DNA of 64,000 nucleotides from Albula goreensis (lineage: Eukaryota > Chordata > Actinopteri > Albuliformes > Albulidae). The translations under genes were made by a program, and so were the position numbers. The notes beneath the pieces were generated by a model that saw only the letters and a program-made list of their open reading frames with translations, had not been told where the DNA came from and did no database searches. Below are positions 1-12,160 of this stretch, piece by piece; the first letter of the stretch is position 1; the number at the start of each line of letters is the position of its first letter. The stretch spans positions 6,181,523 through 6,245,522 of the forward strand of contig CM040756.1 of the NCBI GenBank assembly GCA_022829145.1, read 5' to 3'.

Positions 1-1000
1 AAAAAAATAATACAGGCTGTTTCTGAATAATCTTTGTACCTTTGCCCCGGATGAAGCATATCCCAGTATAATGGTAAAAATCCAGACTCAGCTTTCAAAG
101 AAGAATCGCTAAACCCACAAGCCTGCAAACGTAAGTTTCAGGAAGATCGTGTGACTGTGACCGCCTGATCGTCCAACAGGGGTCACTGGTGAGCCAACTG
201 AACCGTTCCCTCCTTGGGCAGCCAATCATGTCGCCTCATGAGGCTGTCACAGTCACTGCTGGCACGGTTTGAATTCTATACCAAACCTCGAGGCCTATTG
301 ACCCAGCACAACAGAACCTAAACAGTTCCCGTATTTGTAGTTTATTTTTTCCCACATTCAACATCCCATGTTTACCTTTAAGATATATTATCCTTGGTTT
401 TCTCAGGTCAAATAGGCACTCACTATGTCCGAATGTTTTCCCTGACACGTAGGTTATTCTGGTGTGGTCCATGGAGGAAGCATAAAGCACACCATATATT
501 GAGTTAAATGGCCTACCTGTTTGGAGAATGTACACTCTGGATATCCTAAAATGCTCCTGGTTGAGAAAAGACCAAACAATCTGTAGATTTGATCTTATAT
601 TTCCTAATGGAGCTGACAGGGAGGCATGGAGGGAGAGAGGGAAGACAGAGAGGTGGTCTGCACAGGAGAAGTGCCAGAGGGGATCGAAAGGGAGAGTGAT
701 CTAACATGTCTGTCAAAGAGAAAAAGGCTGACATTCCCAAATCCCACCTGAATGACATGCGGTTTGATGTCCAGCGAGAGGAGACCTACAATGTTGGGAT
801 GAAATATCCCCGTCTCGTCATGGGCGGCTAAGCCCCACAGTCTGGACACAGAGATGTCGACAGCCTGCCATCTCAGGCAGATACGTGTCACCTCTTTACA
901 CTGGTGACACCAGCTGTGTGAGCGTCTTTCAGACTGTTGAGGTCCTAAGATTTCCATCCTTGTAGATCTGTTTTTTTTTTTTTTTTTTTTTATATAAACA
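1..1000. other. Intergenic DNA, no gene
   Basis: No convincing coding exon is visible. The stretch holds an antisense SINE-like relic (listed separately) and a run of about 21 T at 971-991. Short open frames on the minus strand (236-535, 604-957) have no domain or splice context and are probably chance. Confidence 0.6.
160..330 (-). mobile_element. Degenerate tRNA-derived SINE relic (antisense)
   Basis: Read on the minus strand, this carries a box-B-like segment (gaattcaaacc near 267-277), followed by a body ending in gacccctgttgg (complement of 173-184). The 12 bases at 173-184 and the following ccctccttgggca-like block recur at 18,393-18,600, so the two sites are relics of one family. The order of parts resembles common fish tRNA-derived SINEs. 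The copy is strongly diverged, with no clear tail or target-site duplication. Confidence 0.45.
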
Positions 1001-2812
1001 TTGAATAGGTGTTAGTAAGTGTAGTCAATCATTAAATCTGTACTGTTCAGATTTGTGTCTCATTCTCACATTGTTCAGCTGTATATCAAAACCAGTACTA
1101 TGAAAATGAAGTTTCATATTGATGCAAATGTAAAAACTTACATGTCAGTGAAATTATGAGTATTGGCCGTATACATGAATTTCATAAATACATATAATAA
1201 ACTCCATATACATTTAATATAATTTAAAATTTATCTCATCTCAATGTTTGTGCAGGATAGTTTCTGCATAGTTAGGGCCATTATTTTCCAAATATGCCTG
1301 TAAACAACAACATAATTTCTCTGTTCCAATTTTGTGAGTATTTCATTTCTTGCAGTGGGTCATCACTACGCAACAGAAAACTCTAATGAAAGAATCAAAC
1401 TCTTCTCATTGGTCCTACACAGGAATATACGCCCCCTCTCAAACCAACCCCTAAGCAATCTGATTTAACCCCATCACCCGGCAAAACAATATCAACACAA
1501 CTCTCCTGTAATCCTTTAGGAATGTCCTTTTCCCGATGTTCAGATACGGTAACCCTATTCAACCCAGAGTGCATGCTGGGAAATGTGTGTCACACCATTA
1601 TATGCTCAAGGCCCACAGAAGTCAGAACCCCTGAGTGCAGCTTCAAATGGACACATTTTAACTGATCAAATTTGTATGGACATTCATGTTGCCTGATGTG
1701 CTGTTGTGCTCTTTTATTCATAAATAAAATGTATGTTTAGTTTTTTTTTTTTTTTCTCTGAAAGAGTTTACCTTGTGTTGCCTGCATGCGCCAAGTCATT
1801 CCTGAACATTATCTCTCATAAATCAATAGAAAGCTAAATGGATTTTTTTCTTTCCTTTTTTTTACACAAGAGGAAATAGGACATTAGAAAATATAGACAG
1901 ATGACCTCAATTTCATCAGCTTCAATAACCAAATCAGGATTCATGAAACTGGCTCTCCTTACAGACCGAAACTAGGGTGGCTAAAAGTGATAGAAAAAGT
2001 AAATAAATTAATAAATAACAATTTGGAAACCACTTTCCATTGTGCAAAGAAATTTGCAAAATATGCATTTGAATTTATTTCGTGATGCATGAAAGGCACC
2101 AAGCTGAAGACATGGTCTTGCTTCATTATATATGCACATATTTGATGTGACCAATTTATGGTATACCAATGCATGCATCATCTTTGCTTTGCATAGTACA
2201 TGCAAAGTGAATGCATGTCCCTTTCTGCGTTCCACATTTATTTTTAGCGCGTAAATTGCTATAGTATATCTTGGAGACACAATGTCCTTTGTGAAGGAAA
2301 TAAAGTGTGGTTCCATTTTAGAATGCATCAGCCTGCATTGAGCCTAATAGCGGCAGAAAGAAAAGTGTGCCACTTTACAAATGGGATGTTTTATTCAAAA
2401 TGCAATTAACCTATATTGTTCGGTGAAAGTTTTGAGCCCGGCCTCGAGTTTTGACACTACAAATGATATCTAAAAATGGAGGTGGAATATGTGCAAATCA
2501 ATCCCCTTTTTCTTCATTGATTCCATTAAAAGCCTTTTCAGAGATTGATTACACTGAAAGCCTCTCTCTCCACATCAGATTACCCTCGCACGGTTCCCAT
2601 CGCATTCTGCTGTCCACGGGTAGCGTTTTTTCCCCTCTCTTTTCTATCTGCTAACTTTGCACAGACCAATCCCTCTCGATGCCACCTCCAATGAAATTGT
2701 TTTTAATGTATTTTTGTCCATTTTAATTTCACATTTTTTCTACATTTTTGCATTTTATATTCTTCACTCCTCTGTGGTCTAGATTCCATGATTTGCTTTT
2801 AGTCTCTTTCAG
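1001..2812. other. AT-rich intergenic DNA, no gene
   Basis: Unique AT-rich sequence with a T-run at 1741-1755 and short AATAAA-containing stretches, but no exon-like open frame with splice signals. Minus-strand frames at 1959-2174 and 2008-2328 are low-complexity chance frames. Confidence 0.6.
1568..1587 (-). promoter_or_regulatory. Possible ZNF143/SBS-type motif
   Basis: On the minus strand the site reads acatttcccagcatgcactc, close to the known ZNF143 (Staf) SBS motif ACTACAATTCCCAGCATGC, which is found in promoters and at chromatin-loop anchors. Only the TTCCCAGCATGC half fits well. A weaker relative (tttcccacaatgcactg) lies at 37,392-37,408. A single motif match is weak evidence. Confidence 0.25.
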
Positions 2813-2940
2813 AGCATGTGTAATTCAATCAAAATTGATTTTGCATTACAACATAATTGTCTTTGAGTATATTATATTTTATTGGACATAAGCAAACGTG
2901 CCGTTTGGAGTGTGCTCTTTTAATTTTGAAATGTAACACC
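2813..2940 (+). repeat. Dispersed repeat family R4, copy 1
   Basis: This is one of four related segments in the window (others at 12,035-12,160, 50,060-50,212 and 54,905-55,070 reverse). The best-conserved core, 2861-2900, starts ctttgagtatattatatttt and ends agcaaacgtg. The 5' part shares attcaatcaaaa. I do not recognise the family; it may be a short non-autonomous DNA element. Confidence 0.55.
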
Positions 2941-2944
2941 CCTT

Positions 2945-4040
2945 AGAGAGGCTCATTTGTTTGACAGAAGCTGAGCCTCTCTCATATAAAAGCAGAGAAA
3001 TCCAGTAAATCCACACAAAGCAGGCACACAAACATTTTGGCTGCATGAAGCATTGCGAAGATCTGGTGCACATCAGATACTTTGATTCATTTTGCAGCCA
3101 TGGAAAGGTGATGGGAGAGCAGACGACTGAGGCAGTGCGGCTGCTGCAGGGGAGCCAGCTGTGGCTGTGGGCGACAGGCCGGGAGCCGCTGCTAAAAGAT
3201 GCAAACGGCCGTCTGTTACGCACATAAACACATGCCCACTACGGAGGAGCTCCAGGAGCACGGGGCACCCCCTGACACCCCCTTACACCTCACCCAGGTA
3301 CAGAAGGAGAGGAGTGGAGAGAGGGAGATATAAGGATAGAGCCAGAGAGGATAGGGACAGAGAGAAAGAGAGATAGAAAGAGTACGGCAGAGTAAAGGAA
3401 AACAGAAGCACAGAGACAGCGAGGGACGAAAAGAGCAACAGTTAGTCAAAGAGAAAGACAAAAATTATGATACAGACAGACAGTCTGTTTCCTCTTTAGT
3501 CTCTCACTCTCTCTCATTCTCTGAAATCTCTTATTCAAATTGGTATTATTAGCATCATAAGTGATACACTCATGCTGTCAATTCATTTTCTAAATAGAAC
3601 AGAAATCAAATTGAACAGAAAGAAATGGGAGGGGGAGGAACAGACATCAACAATAAAAAAAAGACATTACACTGAAATCAGCATGGAGCAAACACAAACT
3701 GGTAAGGGCTTAAAGGCATTTTTAATGTTGTTGTATTCGCACCACTTAACTGCCTTAAGTTTCTTAGATTTTGGAAAGTAGCAACATACTGTGCACCCCC
3801 CTCCCTCCCCTCCTCCCTCCCTCCCTCTCCCTTTCTCCTCCCCAGTTCCATTCCTTCATTCCTGGATGTCTGTCTCCAAAGCAGAGCGCCTCTGTTTGAG
3901 TCCGGTTGCCAGGAGATACGAGAGCCGCAAACAAAAGGAGAAACATCAGCGCCCAACGTCAGAACGCGTGTCATCTACTCAGACAATGTCGGCTCCCTTT
4001 CTGGAGACGATCCCTCATGTTTCCTTAACAATGATCACGG
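2945..4040. other. Intergenic DNA with a purine-rich tract and a pyrimidine tract
   Basis: A + strand GA-rich tract runs roughly 3305-3440, and a C/T-only tract runs 3792-3850 (repeated ccctccct). Open frames on both strands here (2879-3223 minus, 3216-3461 minus, 3678-3974 minus) are biased-composition frames with Ser/Leu- or Arg/Glu-rich translations and are not genes. Confidence 0.55.
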
Positions 4041-4900
4041 GACTCCAGCATTGAACATCCCCAAAAATAGACAAAGTGAATTTAATTAACAAGGAAGGAG
4101 GAGATTAAAGGATTGACGAGCTTAGACACCGTCAACCCATGTTGGATTTATGAGTAGTTGGTGTGCGTGCATTGATACTGCCGGGTGCTCTTTGGACCCC
4201 TGCAAAAGCGCTGCCCAGACCGATTAAGTCAGTTCAGCCTAGGCCAAAATTATCTGAATTTCAAATGTTCGCAAATTAATTTAATAGACGATGGTTTAAC
4301 AGTGGGCTTAAAATCCCGGGATACCATCATTTAAAGCCTTGTTAATAGCCCATAGCACAATGCTTTTGCAACATGAATTACAAGAGCGAGGCAGAGATGA
4401 ACACATCGTATTCACTGTCCTTTAGCATTGTCTGATATAAAAATAAAATGTTAAATTGGTCTTTCTGAGCATTGCAGATCATATGAATTGTTAGTCCTGT
4501 TCTTGACCCTAAACTGGTTTAGCACCAGCCCGGTGCAGATCATTTACATAAGAATTCTAATTGGAAAACAATGGTGGGTTTGCAGAGGGTCATCGTGTTC
4601 GTCCCAGACTGTTCGGTTTGCTTGTTTATGCATGAGCTGGAGAAGTGAACTGGTCAAGCGCGAACCGTAACCGAGCCTGCAGAACTACGGCCAGGCCTCT
4701 GCCAGCCGCAGGTCGCTGGAAGTGAAGCTGAAGGCCGGGCGCTGTCTTGGCATGCTGATGGGGGTCTTCCAGAACCTACGTGACATCGTTGCCCTTGTGC
4801 TCAGCTCGGTTCAGATCCACTTTCTCGGCATGGCTGCACATCGGCATAGTTTTGTCAGAGCGGCCATTTACATGCAATGCAAATCAACAACATTATCAGC
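4040..4900. promoter_or_regulatory. Candidate conserved non-coding / enhancer-like stretch
   Basis: About 860 bases free of simple repeats, rich in homeodomain-type ATTA/TAAT cores (tttaattaacaag near 4080, caaattaatttaatag near 4272) and mixed with short GC-rich blocks. This texture is typical of developmental enhancers in vertebrate gene deserts. There is no coding evidence. Conservation cannot be measured from one sequence, so this remains a guess from texture. Confidence 0.25.
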
Positions 4901-5745
4901 TGCAGAAGAAATACTTGTGCATAAAGACATTTTCAAGAATATATAAATGTATTATTATTATTTAGATATTCATGGCAGCTATGATATTGATATGATGTTA
5001 CATTTTATTCTGTTACTTCATTTTACTTTGTCAAAATGGTGTTTGGGCATGAGTAGACCCGTGCCTGGATCTTGTGGTATTTTAAAAAAAAAATGTAATA
5101 CATATTAAAATAAAACATGCTATGTAATTGCATGTAACTATTAAACTATTATATTCATGAAGTCAGAAATATATGAAGTGGTTCAAATACATTTGGAAAA
5201 GATGCATAAAGGAACGTAATTGCACCATACAGTAGGTAGCCTGTGTTTTGAAGACCTGACTCAGTTCAGCACACTGTGGCGGCCATCTTGGATGGACGGG
5301 GTACACACGGGGCTGTGGAGGGTGCTCGCTGGCCCCAGACTTACAGAATGATTCATTTTCTGTCAGATGTACTTTCGCTGATCTAGCCACCATGGGCAGC
5401 TGGGAGCCGTGGAAATGAACCTTAAACTAAAAAGCAGGCAGGGGGGAATAAAGAAAAAAAAAACAGTTCACACGTTTTCTGTTATTTTGTTTGGCGAAAA
5501 AGAAATCCATTATTTAGTTTTGCTGAAAAATCCAATTTGACCCCCCGGGCCAGTGATGTCCTGTCTTTTTAGATCGTTCTTTTCAAGTTCCGTTGCAGTA
5601 AATTTAGGTACATCTCACTGGGGGCTAAACAGAAGCGGACTTTGTCTCCTTCATGTGTTACCTGTTTTTTTTTTTTTTGTTTTTTTTTCATCCACACATA
5701 CGATAAAGCTTGGGCATCATTTCCGCACATGTCCTGGATGCCCCT
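4900..5745. other. AT-rich intergenic DNA, no gene
   Basis: Holds A/T homopolymer runs (5082-5091, 5453-5463, 5670-5680, 5682-5689) and nothing else I can support. Confidence 0.6.
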
Positions 5746-5750
5746 GTGCA

Positions 5751-5863
5751 TGGACCTGTGCTCCCGTGTGCTCCTGTGTGCTCCTGTGTACTCCCAGTGT
5801 TCTCCTGTGTGCTCCTGTGTACTCCCGTGTTCTCCTGTCTACTCCCGTGTTCTCCTGTGTGCT
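5751..5863 (+). repeat. Decamer minisatellite (NNCTCCYGTG)
   Basis: Tandem 10-11-base units such as tgctcctgtg, tactcccgtg and ttctcctgtg, about ten units with substitutions. Translation in any frame yields the cysteine/valine-rich repeat seen in the spurious open frames at 5553-6121 (+) and 5688-5951 (-). No gene. Confidence 0.85.
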
Positions 5864-5963
5864 CATGGTGCTCCCGTGACTTCTGAGCATTCTTATATAA
5901 AGGTTCTCCTGTGTGCTCTGGATGGTGCTCCCCCAGTGACTTCTGGAGCATTCTTATATAAAG
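5858..5963 (+). repeat. Tandem duplication containing a TATATAAAG block
   Basis: Two imperfect copies (5858-5902 and 5911-5963, about 53-62 bases apart) share gtgctc...atggtgctccc...gtgacttctg...agcattcttatataaag. It adjoins the decamer minisatellite and probably arose from it by replication slippage plus capture of flanking DNA. Each copy contains a TATA-box-like tatataaag, but no transcript start can be inferred. Confidence 0.75.
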
Positions 5964-6169
5964 AGACTTACTTTTGGAACATAGCCAAGAACCTTCTGGG
6001 GAGAGAAGGGGGGATCAACACGGATACAGGTGAGCTCCCTCTGGAGGAGTACGAATGTGTGAGGGTGGGGGAGAAAGCTGGAGTTCAGGAGAGAGAGACT
6101 CTCACCCTTATAAAGAGATGAACATACAGAGAAGATCACCCTGGGGGAGAGAAAGGGGAGATACAGACA

Positions 6170-6600
6170 CGGATACAGTGAGAGAGAGAGAGGGGATAGA
6201 GAAGGAGAAAGAGATGGAGATACAGAGAGAGAGAGAGAGGGGATAGAGAAGGAGAAAGAGATGGGGATACAGAGAGAGAGAGAGGGATAGAGAAGGAGAA
6301 AGAGATGGAGATACAGAGAGAGAGAGGGGGATAGAGAAGGAGAAAGAGATGGAGATACAGAGAGAGAGAAAGAGGACAGAAAGACAGAGATGGAGATACA
6401 GAGAGAGAGAAGACAGAAAGACAGAGATGGAGGGATAGCAAGACAAGGAACAAAGGGAGACATAGAAGAGTAGAGAAAGAAAGTGACAGACAGTCAGGGA
6501 CTGAAAGAGTCACATCCAGAGACAGAAGGAGAGAGACAGACAAATGAGGGGAGTGACAGACAGAAAGAGACAGAGACCGATAGAATGACAAACAGACAAT
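6170..6600 (+). repeat. GA-rich satellite with ~50-base higher-order unit
   Basis: Units of the type gatagagaaggagaaagaga + tggagatacagagagagaga repeat at least four times between 6180 and 6410, then decay into GACAGA-rich sequence. Minus-strand open frames of up to 169 codons over this block translate to Ser/Leu repeats and are artefacts. The + strand is almost pure purine. Confidence 0.9.
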
Positions 6601-6840
6601 GAGGCAGCCATGAAATGAGTGACAGACAGTGAAAAAAGAGTAATGGAAGGTATAAAGGCAGTGACTTCCTTGTTTATTTACTATTTCACCGCTTTAACTG
6701 ATAGTTCTGTAAGTACTGTTATTATTCTTTCTGTGAGTGACTTTTTATTTTGTGCTGTTTCTTATTGGAGTTTCTGCATTGGCAATATGAGACTATTGAA
6801 TGGTATGTCAATAAAGCACTTGAATTGAAATTGAATTAAA

Positions 6841-7066
6841 TTGAGAGCGAGAGAAAGAGAGAGAGAGAATGTGAGAGAGACAGAAAGGGGAAGAGGGAGA
6901 GATGGATATAGAGATAGAGTGAGTGAAAGAGGCAGAGAGAGGGATGGACTGAGACTGAAGAGGAGAGATACAGTGGCAGGGAGAGAGAGAGAGTGACAGA
7001 AGAGAAAAAGTGAGGCATACTGAGGCAGACGGAGGTAGAGATGGATAGATAAAGAGATAGGGAGTG
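6841..7066 (+). repeat. GA-rich low-complexity DNA
   Basis: A second purine-rich block separated from the first by about 240 bases of unique AT-rich DNA. Open frames on the minus strand (6808-7071, 6836-7156) are Ser/Leu-rich artefacts. Confidence 0.85.
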
Positions 7067-7069
7067 AGC

Positions 7070-8810
7070 AAGCTCTCTGAGGCTGAGGGCTGGTCCTATC
7101 CGATCTCCTGATTCACCCCCGGGCCTGTTACCCCCCCCCCCGGCCCGCAGTTCCATTAGGGGACAGGGCAGCTGTTGTCTGCCACAGAATTAAAGCAGCA
7201 GTCCACCTCACTGGCCCATATGTGGGCTAATGCATATGAAATATACATGTAACGTAATACCCTCTGTCCCTCGCATAGGAAAATCACAGTCTTTCACATG
7301 CCATGGTGCCACTCTTCTTCTGCTGGCCTTGCTGCCACTGCATCTCAGCAATGTCTGATAATTCTGTCTCTGTTCTGCAAATAAAAAAGTGAAAGTATCC
7401 CCCAGCATGGGCTGTGGCAAAGTCAGAATTCTGACCTCATTCACTGATCGGGCTCAAGGATGTCCAAGCTTCCCTTTCCTGATTAACAAGTATTTGTCTG
7501 GACCATTTGGCTCAAATGCTACAAATTCTGTTCTTCTTTCAGCTGTCAAAGGGTGTAAGAATGATTGAGTGTGTACGCTTGTGACATGCCTCGGGCTGAG
7601 ACATTTATAGGTAATCAGGAGAAATCTGGAAAAATCACATCCCCGATAAACTGGAGCTGTGGTCTGGACCGGGGGAGACATGATCATACTCACAAGGTGA
7701 ACACGGTCAATATCCAGGTGGATCTTGCCTTGACAAGCTTTTCTTGTGCCAAAAAAATAAGGACTGCCGCTGAAGCAATAATTGCAGTCCATAACAACCA
7801 CAACCTGACAAAAATATTAAATCCAGATTTAACTTTCAGACATATATTATCCTTGGGGTTCCTCTAGTTATCATACCAGCTCATTATCTGGGTCCAGATG
7901 TGTCTCGGTGACACATAATCACACGGCAAGGTCGGACTGGACTGACAGGGGAACCTTCCCATTCCTCACTTAATAAGCTCCTTACATTAAATTAATCACA
8001 GACATCTTCAGAGAATGCAATATCTGCATATTTCCAAAAGTGTTCCCAATACAAAATACATAAACAGTATATCACATATGGTCCTTGAAACCTCTGTAAT
8101 TTGGACCTTTTTGCCAAGGGAGTGAAAATGAAAGAAGTGAAAACCTGCAATTTTCTCACTACAATGAAAAGTTTTCTCATAGAATGAAAGAGTTTGGAGG
8201 ATGGGATGATGAGATAGTAGCACTGGCCCTTTTTTTTCAAATGTGGGGGAAAAGAGTGTTCTAGAACAGAAAATCCCAAAATTGTATAAAATTAGGGTTA
8301 CAATTACACTCAGCCCAATGATTACAGGTCAGGTTAGGGTTAAGTCCCAGACACATGAAATTTGGCTTAGGTGATGCTCTCTGAGTGCATTGGATGGGAA
8401 CATGTCTTTTGAGCCCCAGCCCTCAATGAGGGGGTTTTACCATTAAATGGGACCGTTCTGGTGAATGAGGGGTACCCCCACATCCTCACACAGAGGTACG
8501 TAGCAGGTAGTGGGTGTTAGGAGTGGGGTTGAATACAGCTCGTGGGGTGAGCAGGGCACAGTTAGCTTTATTTATTTTCCCTTTTTCCCTTACCTTCCTC
8601 AAGTGTTGTGTTCTTAAACAGCACGCATAAGTCATCTTCCCCCGGCCCGGCCTCTCCGCAAATGAAATCACAGCGTCTGTCCTTTCATCCGGGATCACTG
8701 AAGACCAGCCCAGGCTCTGAATTCATTCAATTATGAATGACGCTCTGCCGACAAATGAGTTCCCCAGGCCCCGGTCCCGCACGCAAACACGCGGTTCAGA
8801 GGGATCGAGC
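7070..8810. other. Intergenic DNA, no gene
   Basis: A run of C at 7131-7141 is the only simple repeat. A frame of 100 codons at 7565-7867 (+) and one of 115 at 7454-7801 (-) overlap each other and show no domain, splice site context or recognisable family. Confidence 0.55.
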
Positions 8811-8814
8811 ACCA

Positions 8815-8864
8815 GCGCGCGCGCGTGTGTGTGTTTGTGTGTGTGTGTTTGTGTGTGTGTGTTT
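8815..8864 (+). repeat. (GC)n/(GT)n microsatellite
   Basis: A short gcgcgcgcg stretch runs directly into gtgtgtgt with gtttg interruptions. Alternating purine-pyrimidine DNA of this kind can adopt Z-form. Confidence 0.9.
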
Positions 8865-9004
8865 GGCGAGGCCAGGGATAAGGAAGGATGTGAATTAAAT
8901 CTTTAAATTATCTTGTCTGTGTGCCTCCCGCTCTCTGTCGCTGCACTCTGTGTGAATGCTCTCAAAGATTTTATTTTAATATAAACATGATGTTTTAATA
9001 TGAG

Positions 9005-9470
9005 GGTGAGTGTGTGCACCTGGGGCCTCTGGAACCACCTGTTCTGGTTTAATGTGGGTTTCACTTTGTGAGACTGCAGTATGTGTCTGTGTGCAAGAGT
9101 GTGCATGCCTTTGTGTAGTGTGTGTGCATGAGTGGTTTGTTTGTGTGGGTGTGTGGTCTGTGTGTGTATAGTGTGTGCATCGTGCGTATTTGAGTGAAAG
9201 TGTGAGTGATAATTGTATCTGTGAGTGAGTGTCCTGTATGTACTTTTGCGAGAGCGGAGGCATGTGGTGCTTGTGACTGTGAGACGTAGTGCGTTTTTGT
9301 GAGTTTGTAATGCACATCCATGTGATTTTGTAGTACATGTGTGTTTGTGAGTGTGAAGCGCATGTCAGTTTGAAGTCTGTACATGTGTAGTGTGAGTGTG
9401 TGCATGTGTGTAAGTGTATAGCGTGTGCATGCATGTGTGTAAGTGCATCGCGTATGTGTGTGTTGTTGGG
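9005..9470 (+). repeat. Degenerate GT-rich satellite
   Basis: Diverged TG/TGAG/TGCA repeats (gtgtgcatg, tgtgagtg, gtgtgtaag) over about 460 bases. Minus-strand frames (8976-9434, 9061-9405) are His/Thr-rich translations of this repeat, not genes. Confidence 0.85.
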
Positions 9471-9599
9471 TTGCTCATAATGACAGTATACAGATGGCCG
9501 GCCGGCCCTGCCTTCTTCAGGCTGTGAGGATGGAGACGCTGCAGTGAGATAGCCATAGGCACTCTGGCAGGGAAATGTAAATAAATCACCTGTTCACGT

Positions 9600-10490
9600 C
9601 ACTCAATCTCACACTCTTCCTCTCGTTGTTCATGAACAAGGGAGCGGAGGAGGAAAAACACAAGACCATGTGCTTATAGAGGCTTTGAGCGTTTGATTGA
9701 ATCTTGCCTATCGACTCTCTCAGCCCGTTGTATTCCCGCATAGCTTTCATTGACATTTCCCCACAGGTAAGGGACAAGGTGTGGTTCGAGCGGCAGATGT
9801 CTGTTTGCGGCGGACTGATATGGCAGCAGGAGCTTGGGGTGTCAGGTTCACTTCCTGGCAAAGCTCTTCTCCAGCGCTGGGTTACCCAGCTCTGGGGCTT
9901 CTGGGAGGAATCGGGTGTCGCCATCTGTTTTGGGGCGCGGTGTCTTAGCGCTATCAAATTAAGGCGACGGCGGAGGAAAGTGGGGGTTTGCGGCGTCACC
10001 CTGGAGGCGGCGTCGGGGAGAGCAGCGGGGGAGCACAGGCTGCCGCTGATTTGGTTTGGGGAGCCCACGCTGTTTTGGGGGACATATGGCAGGCAGGTGA
10101 TTGCGTAGAGACCCACAGGGTGTCTCACCTTCATCAGACGTAATAGCATTGTGTTTTTGCCTTTTGCTTTTTTCGGGAGATTTTTCACAATATCGACCTC
10201 CCCCTCCATAAACGGTAACCCGATTGGGCCCTGTAAGTGATTTCACCTGAGGAAATGATATTCCTGAAAATATATGAGTGTGGGTTTTTTTTTAACATCC
10301 TCCTAAAATAGATGTAACCACAAGCGGCGGCTCTTTATAAGCTCCTCATCTCGATCCTCATAGAAATTGTTATGCCGTTGACCGACAGCGATCGACACTT
10401 TTCCCGCCTCGAGGTAAATCGTTATGAGAACGTCCCTGATCGTCTGTCTTATAAAATATAATGCAAACAGCTTCCACAAAAACACCACCC
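9600..10490. promoter_or_regulatory. Candidate conserved non-coding stretch, CpG-containing
   Basis: Unique, repeat-free DNA with more CpG than its surroundings and homeodomain/bZIP-like cores. It contains a 134-codon + frame (9704-10108) and a 207-codon - frame (9586-10209) that overlap in opposite senses and match nothing I recognise. Mutually overlapping long frames in GC-rich DNA are expected by chance. An enhancer-like element is likelier than a gene, but this is a judgement from texture. Confidence 0.25.
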
Positions 10491-10559
10491 CCACCACCTC
10501 ACATCAAAACGCAGAACTCATTTCAGTCGTACCAAACACGGTAATGAGATATACCATTT

Positions 10560-10800
10560 CCTAACGTCTGTCAAAGACGCAGAGCTACAGGAAGCGGTCC
10601 CAGGGCTTGTTTGGAGCGCCAGATCCACCGGGTCCCTCGCGGACGGGCCTAATGAAGTTCTCCGACGCAGATGCAAGCTCGACGGGGGTGTTGTCACCTC
10701 CCTCCCTCCCTCCACACACACACACACAAACACTCTCTCCCTCTCTTCTGCCGCCTCGGGTTCCAGTGGTCCGACCCGCGAGGGAAAGCAAATGACGTGA
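10560..10800. other. GC-rich patch with a short CA/CCCT tract
   Basis: CpG-containing sequence with ccctccctccctcc then (CA)n at 10,697-10,727. Overlapping open frames on both strands are low in complexity. No gene seen. Confidence 0.5.
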
Positions 10801-12030
10801 GCCAATCTCCTAGGTCCAGGGTGATCTCCCAGCTGATAATTTGGCCATGAAGAAATGGCATTCTGCTTTCCCCTTCACAAACCTGTACTACAGCACATGC
10901 TATCGCTTGTCATATGACTTTATTTATTATTTCTCAATTATTTATGTTTTTCTTCCACAGGCATCGAGGGATTAGGGATAACCAAAATGCATTTTTAACC
11001 AGGCTGTTCCACAGTGCCTGTAGAATTTTATTTTAAATGAGGAAACTGACATGTCAAATCTATCAGGAACACATAGATGCTATCTGCACCATGTTCCAAT
11101 GTTGGTCCTGATTGGGGTTAAACTTCCTGTCTGACTGTGCTGAAATATTCTGTAAGGGAGGAGACTGTATGTGTGTCTGTCCATGTCCACTTTCCTCCAC
11201 GGGTTTTTGCTGGTACACACAGACGGTGACTTAAACCAAGGACAGCTTTGGCCCAAGAACACTTTTCAAAGGACGTGGCCTTTCTCGTCTTCAGAGCAAT
11301 ACAAAGTACTCGAAAAACTCAGATGGCAATGAAAAGTGTGTTTTGATTGGATTGCATAAGACTTGCGTTTGTTTGATTGTGCCAAAGCCAATGTTTTATT
11401 TTCCTCCCACATACACTAATATTAAGAGAAGTATTATATTACCATAGACATATGTTCGTTTTATGCTATATCACTGTATTTAAATGTGGAAATAAATCTT
11501 AAGTTCTGCTCTAAAGTTGTTTACAGGTGTTTTTTCTGCCACCTGTATGATCACAGGCAGAGTCGGTTCTCCAACACAGCCCTCACTGGGGTGTGCTTTT
11601 GGCTAGGGACGCACGCTGTTTTATCAGGAAAGATGTGATATTCACTAGCTCCATTTCGGGGGGCCGGCGGATCGAGGACCCCCCGTCGTGTCCCCGGTGC
11701 CCCCCTATCCCAAATCATCCCCTCCCGACACCCCACCAAACCTAACAACTGTCCCCACTGGGCCCCTCTCTGTGGGGCATCCCATTAGGGAACCCAGAGA
11801 TGCCTATTTCACAGGCCAGCCTGCCGTGCCTCACTCGCCTAGCAAGCACCCCGAGTTTCCAAGCACAAGGACCAACCCCCTCAATTATTCTTTAGATTAT
11901 GGATGTGACGGAGAAGGAGAACATGAATAAAGGGTTACTGCTGTCCCTCCTCTTCTGTACCTCTTACCCATGGCGGTGACTGTGCACTAGATTTGATCAA
12001 ACACTTACCCGAGGATTCAGTCAAATTCAC
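10800..12030. other. Intergenic DNA, no gene
   Basis: Unique DNA with no recognisable exon, repeat or RNA gene. Frames at 11551-11748 (-) and 11688-11930 (+) are short and proline-rich by composition. Confidence 0.55.
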
Positions 12031-12034
12031 TTCC

Positions 12035-12160
12035 AAAGGCATGCACGATTAAATCAAAACAGCTCTTCACATTACAGCATCGTTTCCTTTGAGTATGTTA
12101 TATTTCATTAGAGGCACCCAAACATGTCCTTTGCAATGTGTTCTTTTCACTCTAAAATAC
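12035..12160 (+). repeat. Dispersed repeat family R4, copy 2
   Basis: Shares the core ctttgagtatgttatatttc, then attagaggcacccaaacatg (12,087-12,130), with copies at 2.86, 50.11 and 55.0 kb. The 5' part carries catgcacgattaaatcaaaa. The downstream caatgtgttcttttcactct also matches copy 1 (gtgctctttt). Diverged, no open frame. Confidence 0.55.

Noticed and set aside
5954..6591. Overlapping minus-strand frames of 112-169 codons
   Set aside because: Ser/Leu repeats translated from the GA satellite in several phases at once.
8304..8345. ttagggtta segments as interstitial telomere repeat
   Set aside because: Only isolated ttaggg copies, not a tandem TTAGGG array.
9586..10209. 207-codon minus frame opposed by a 134-codon plus frame
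   Set aside because: Mutually exclusive frames in GC-rich DNA, no recognisable domain; chance is the simpler explanation.
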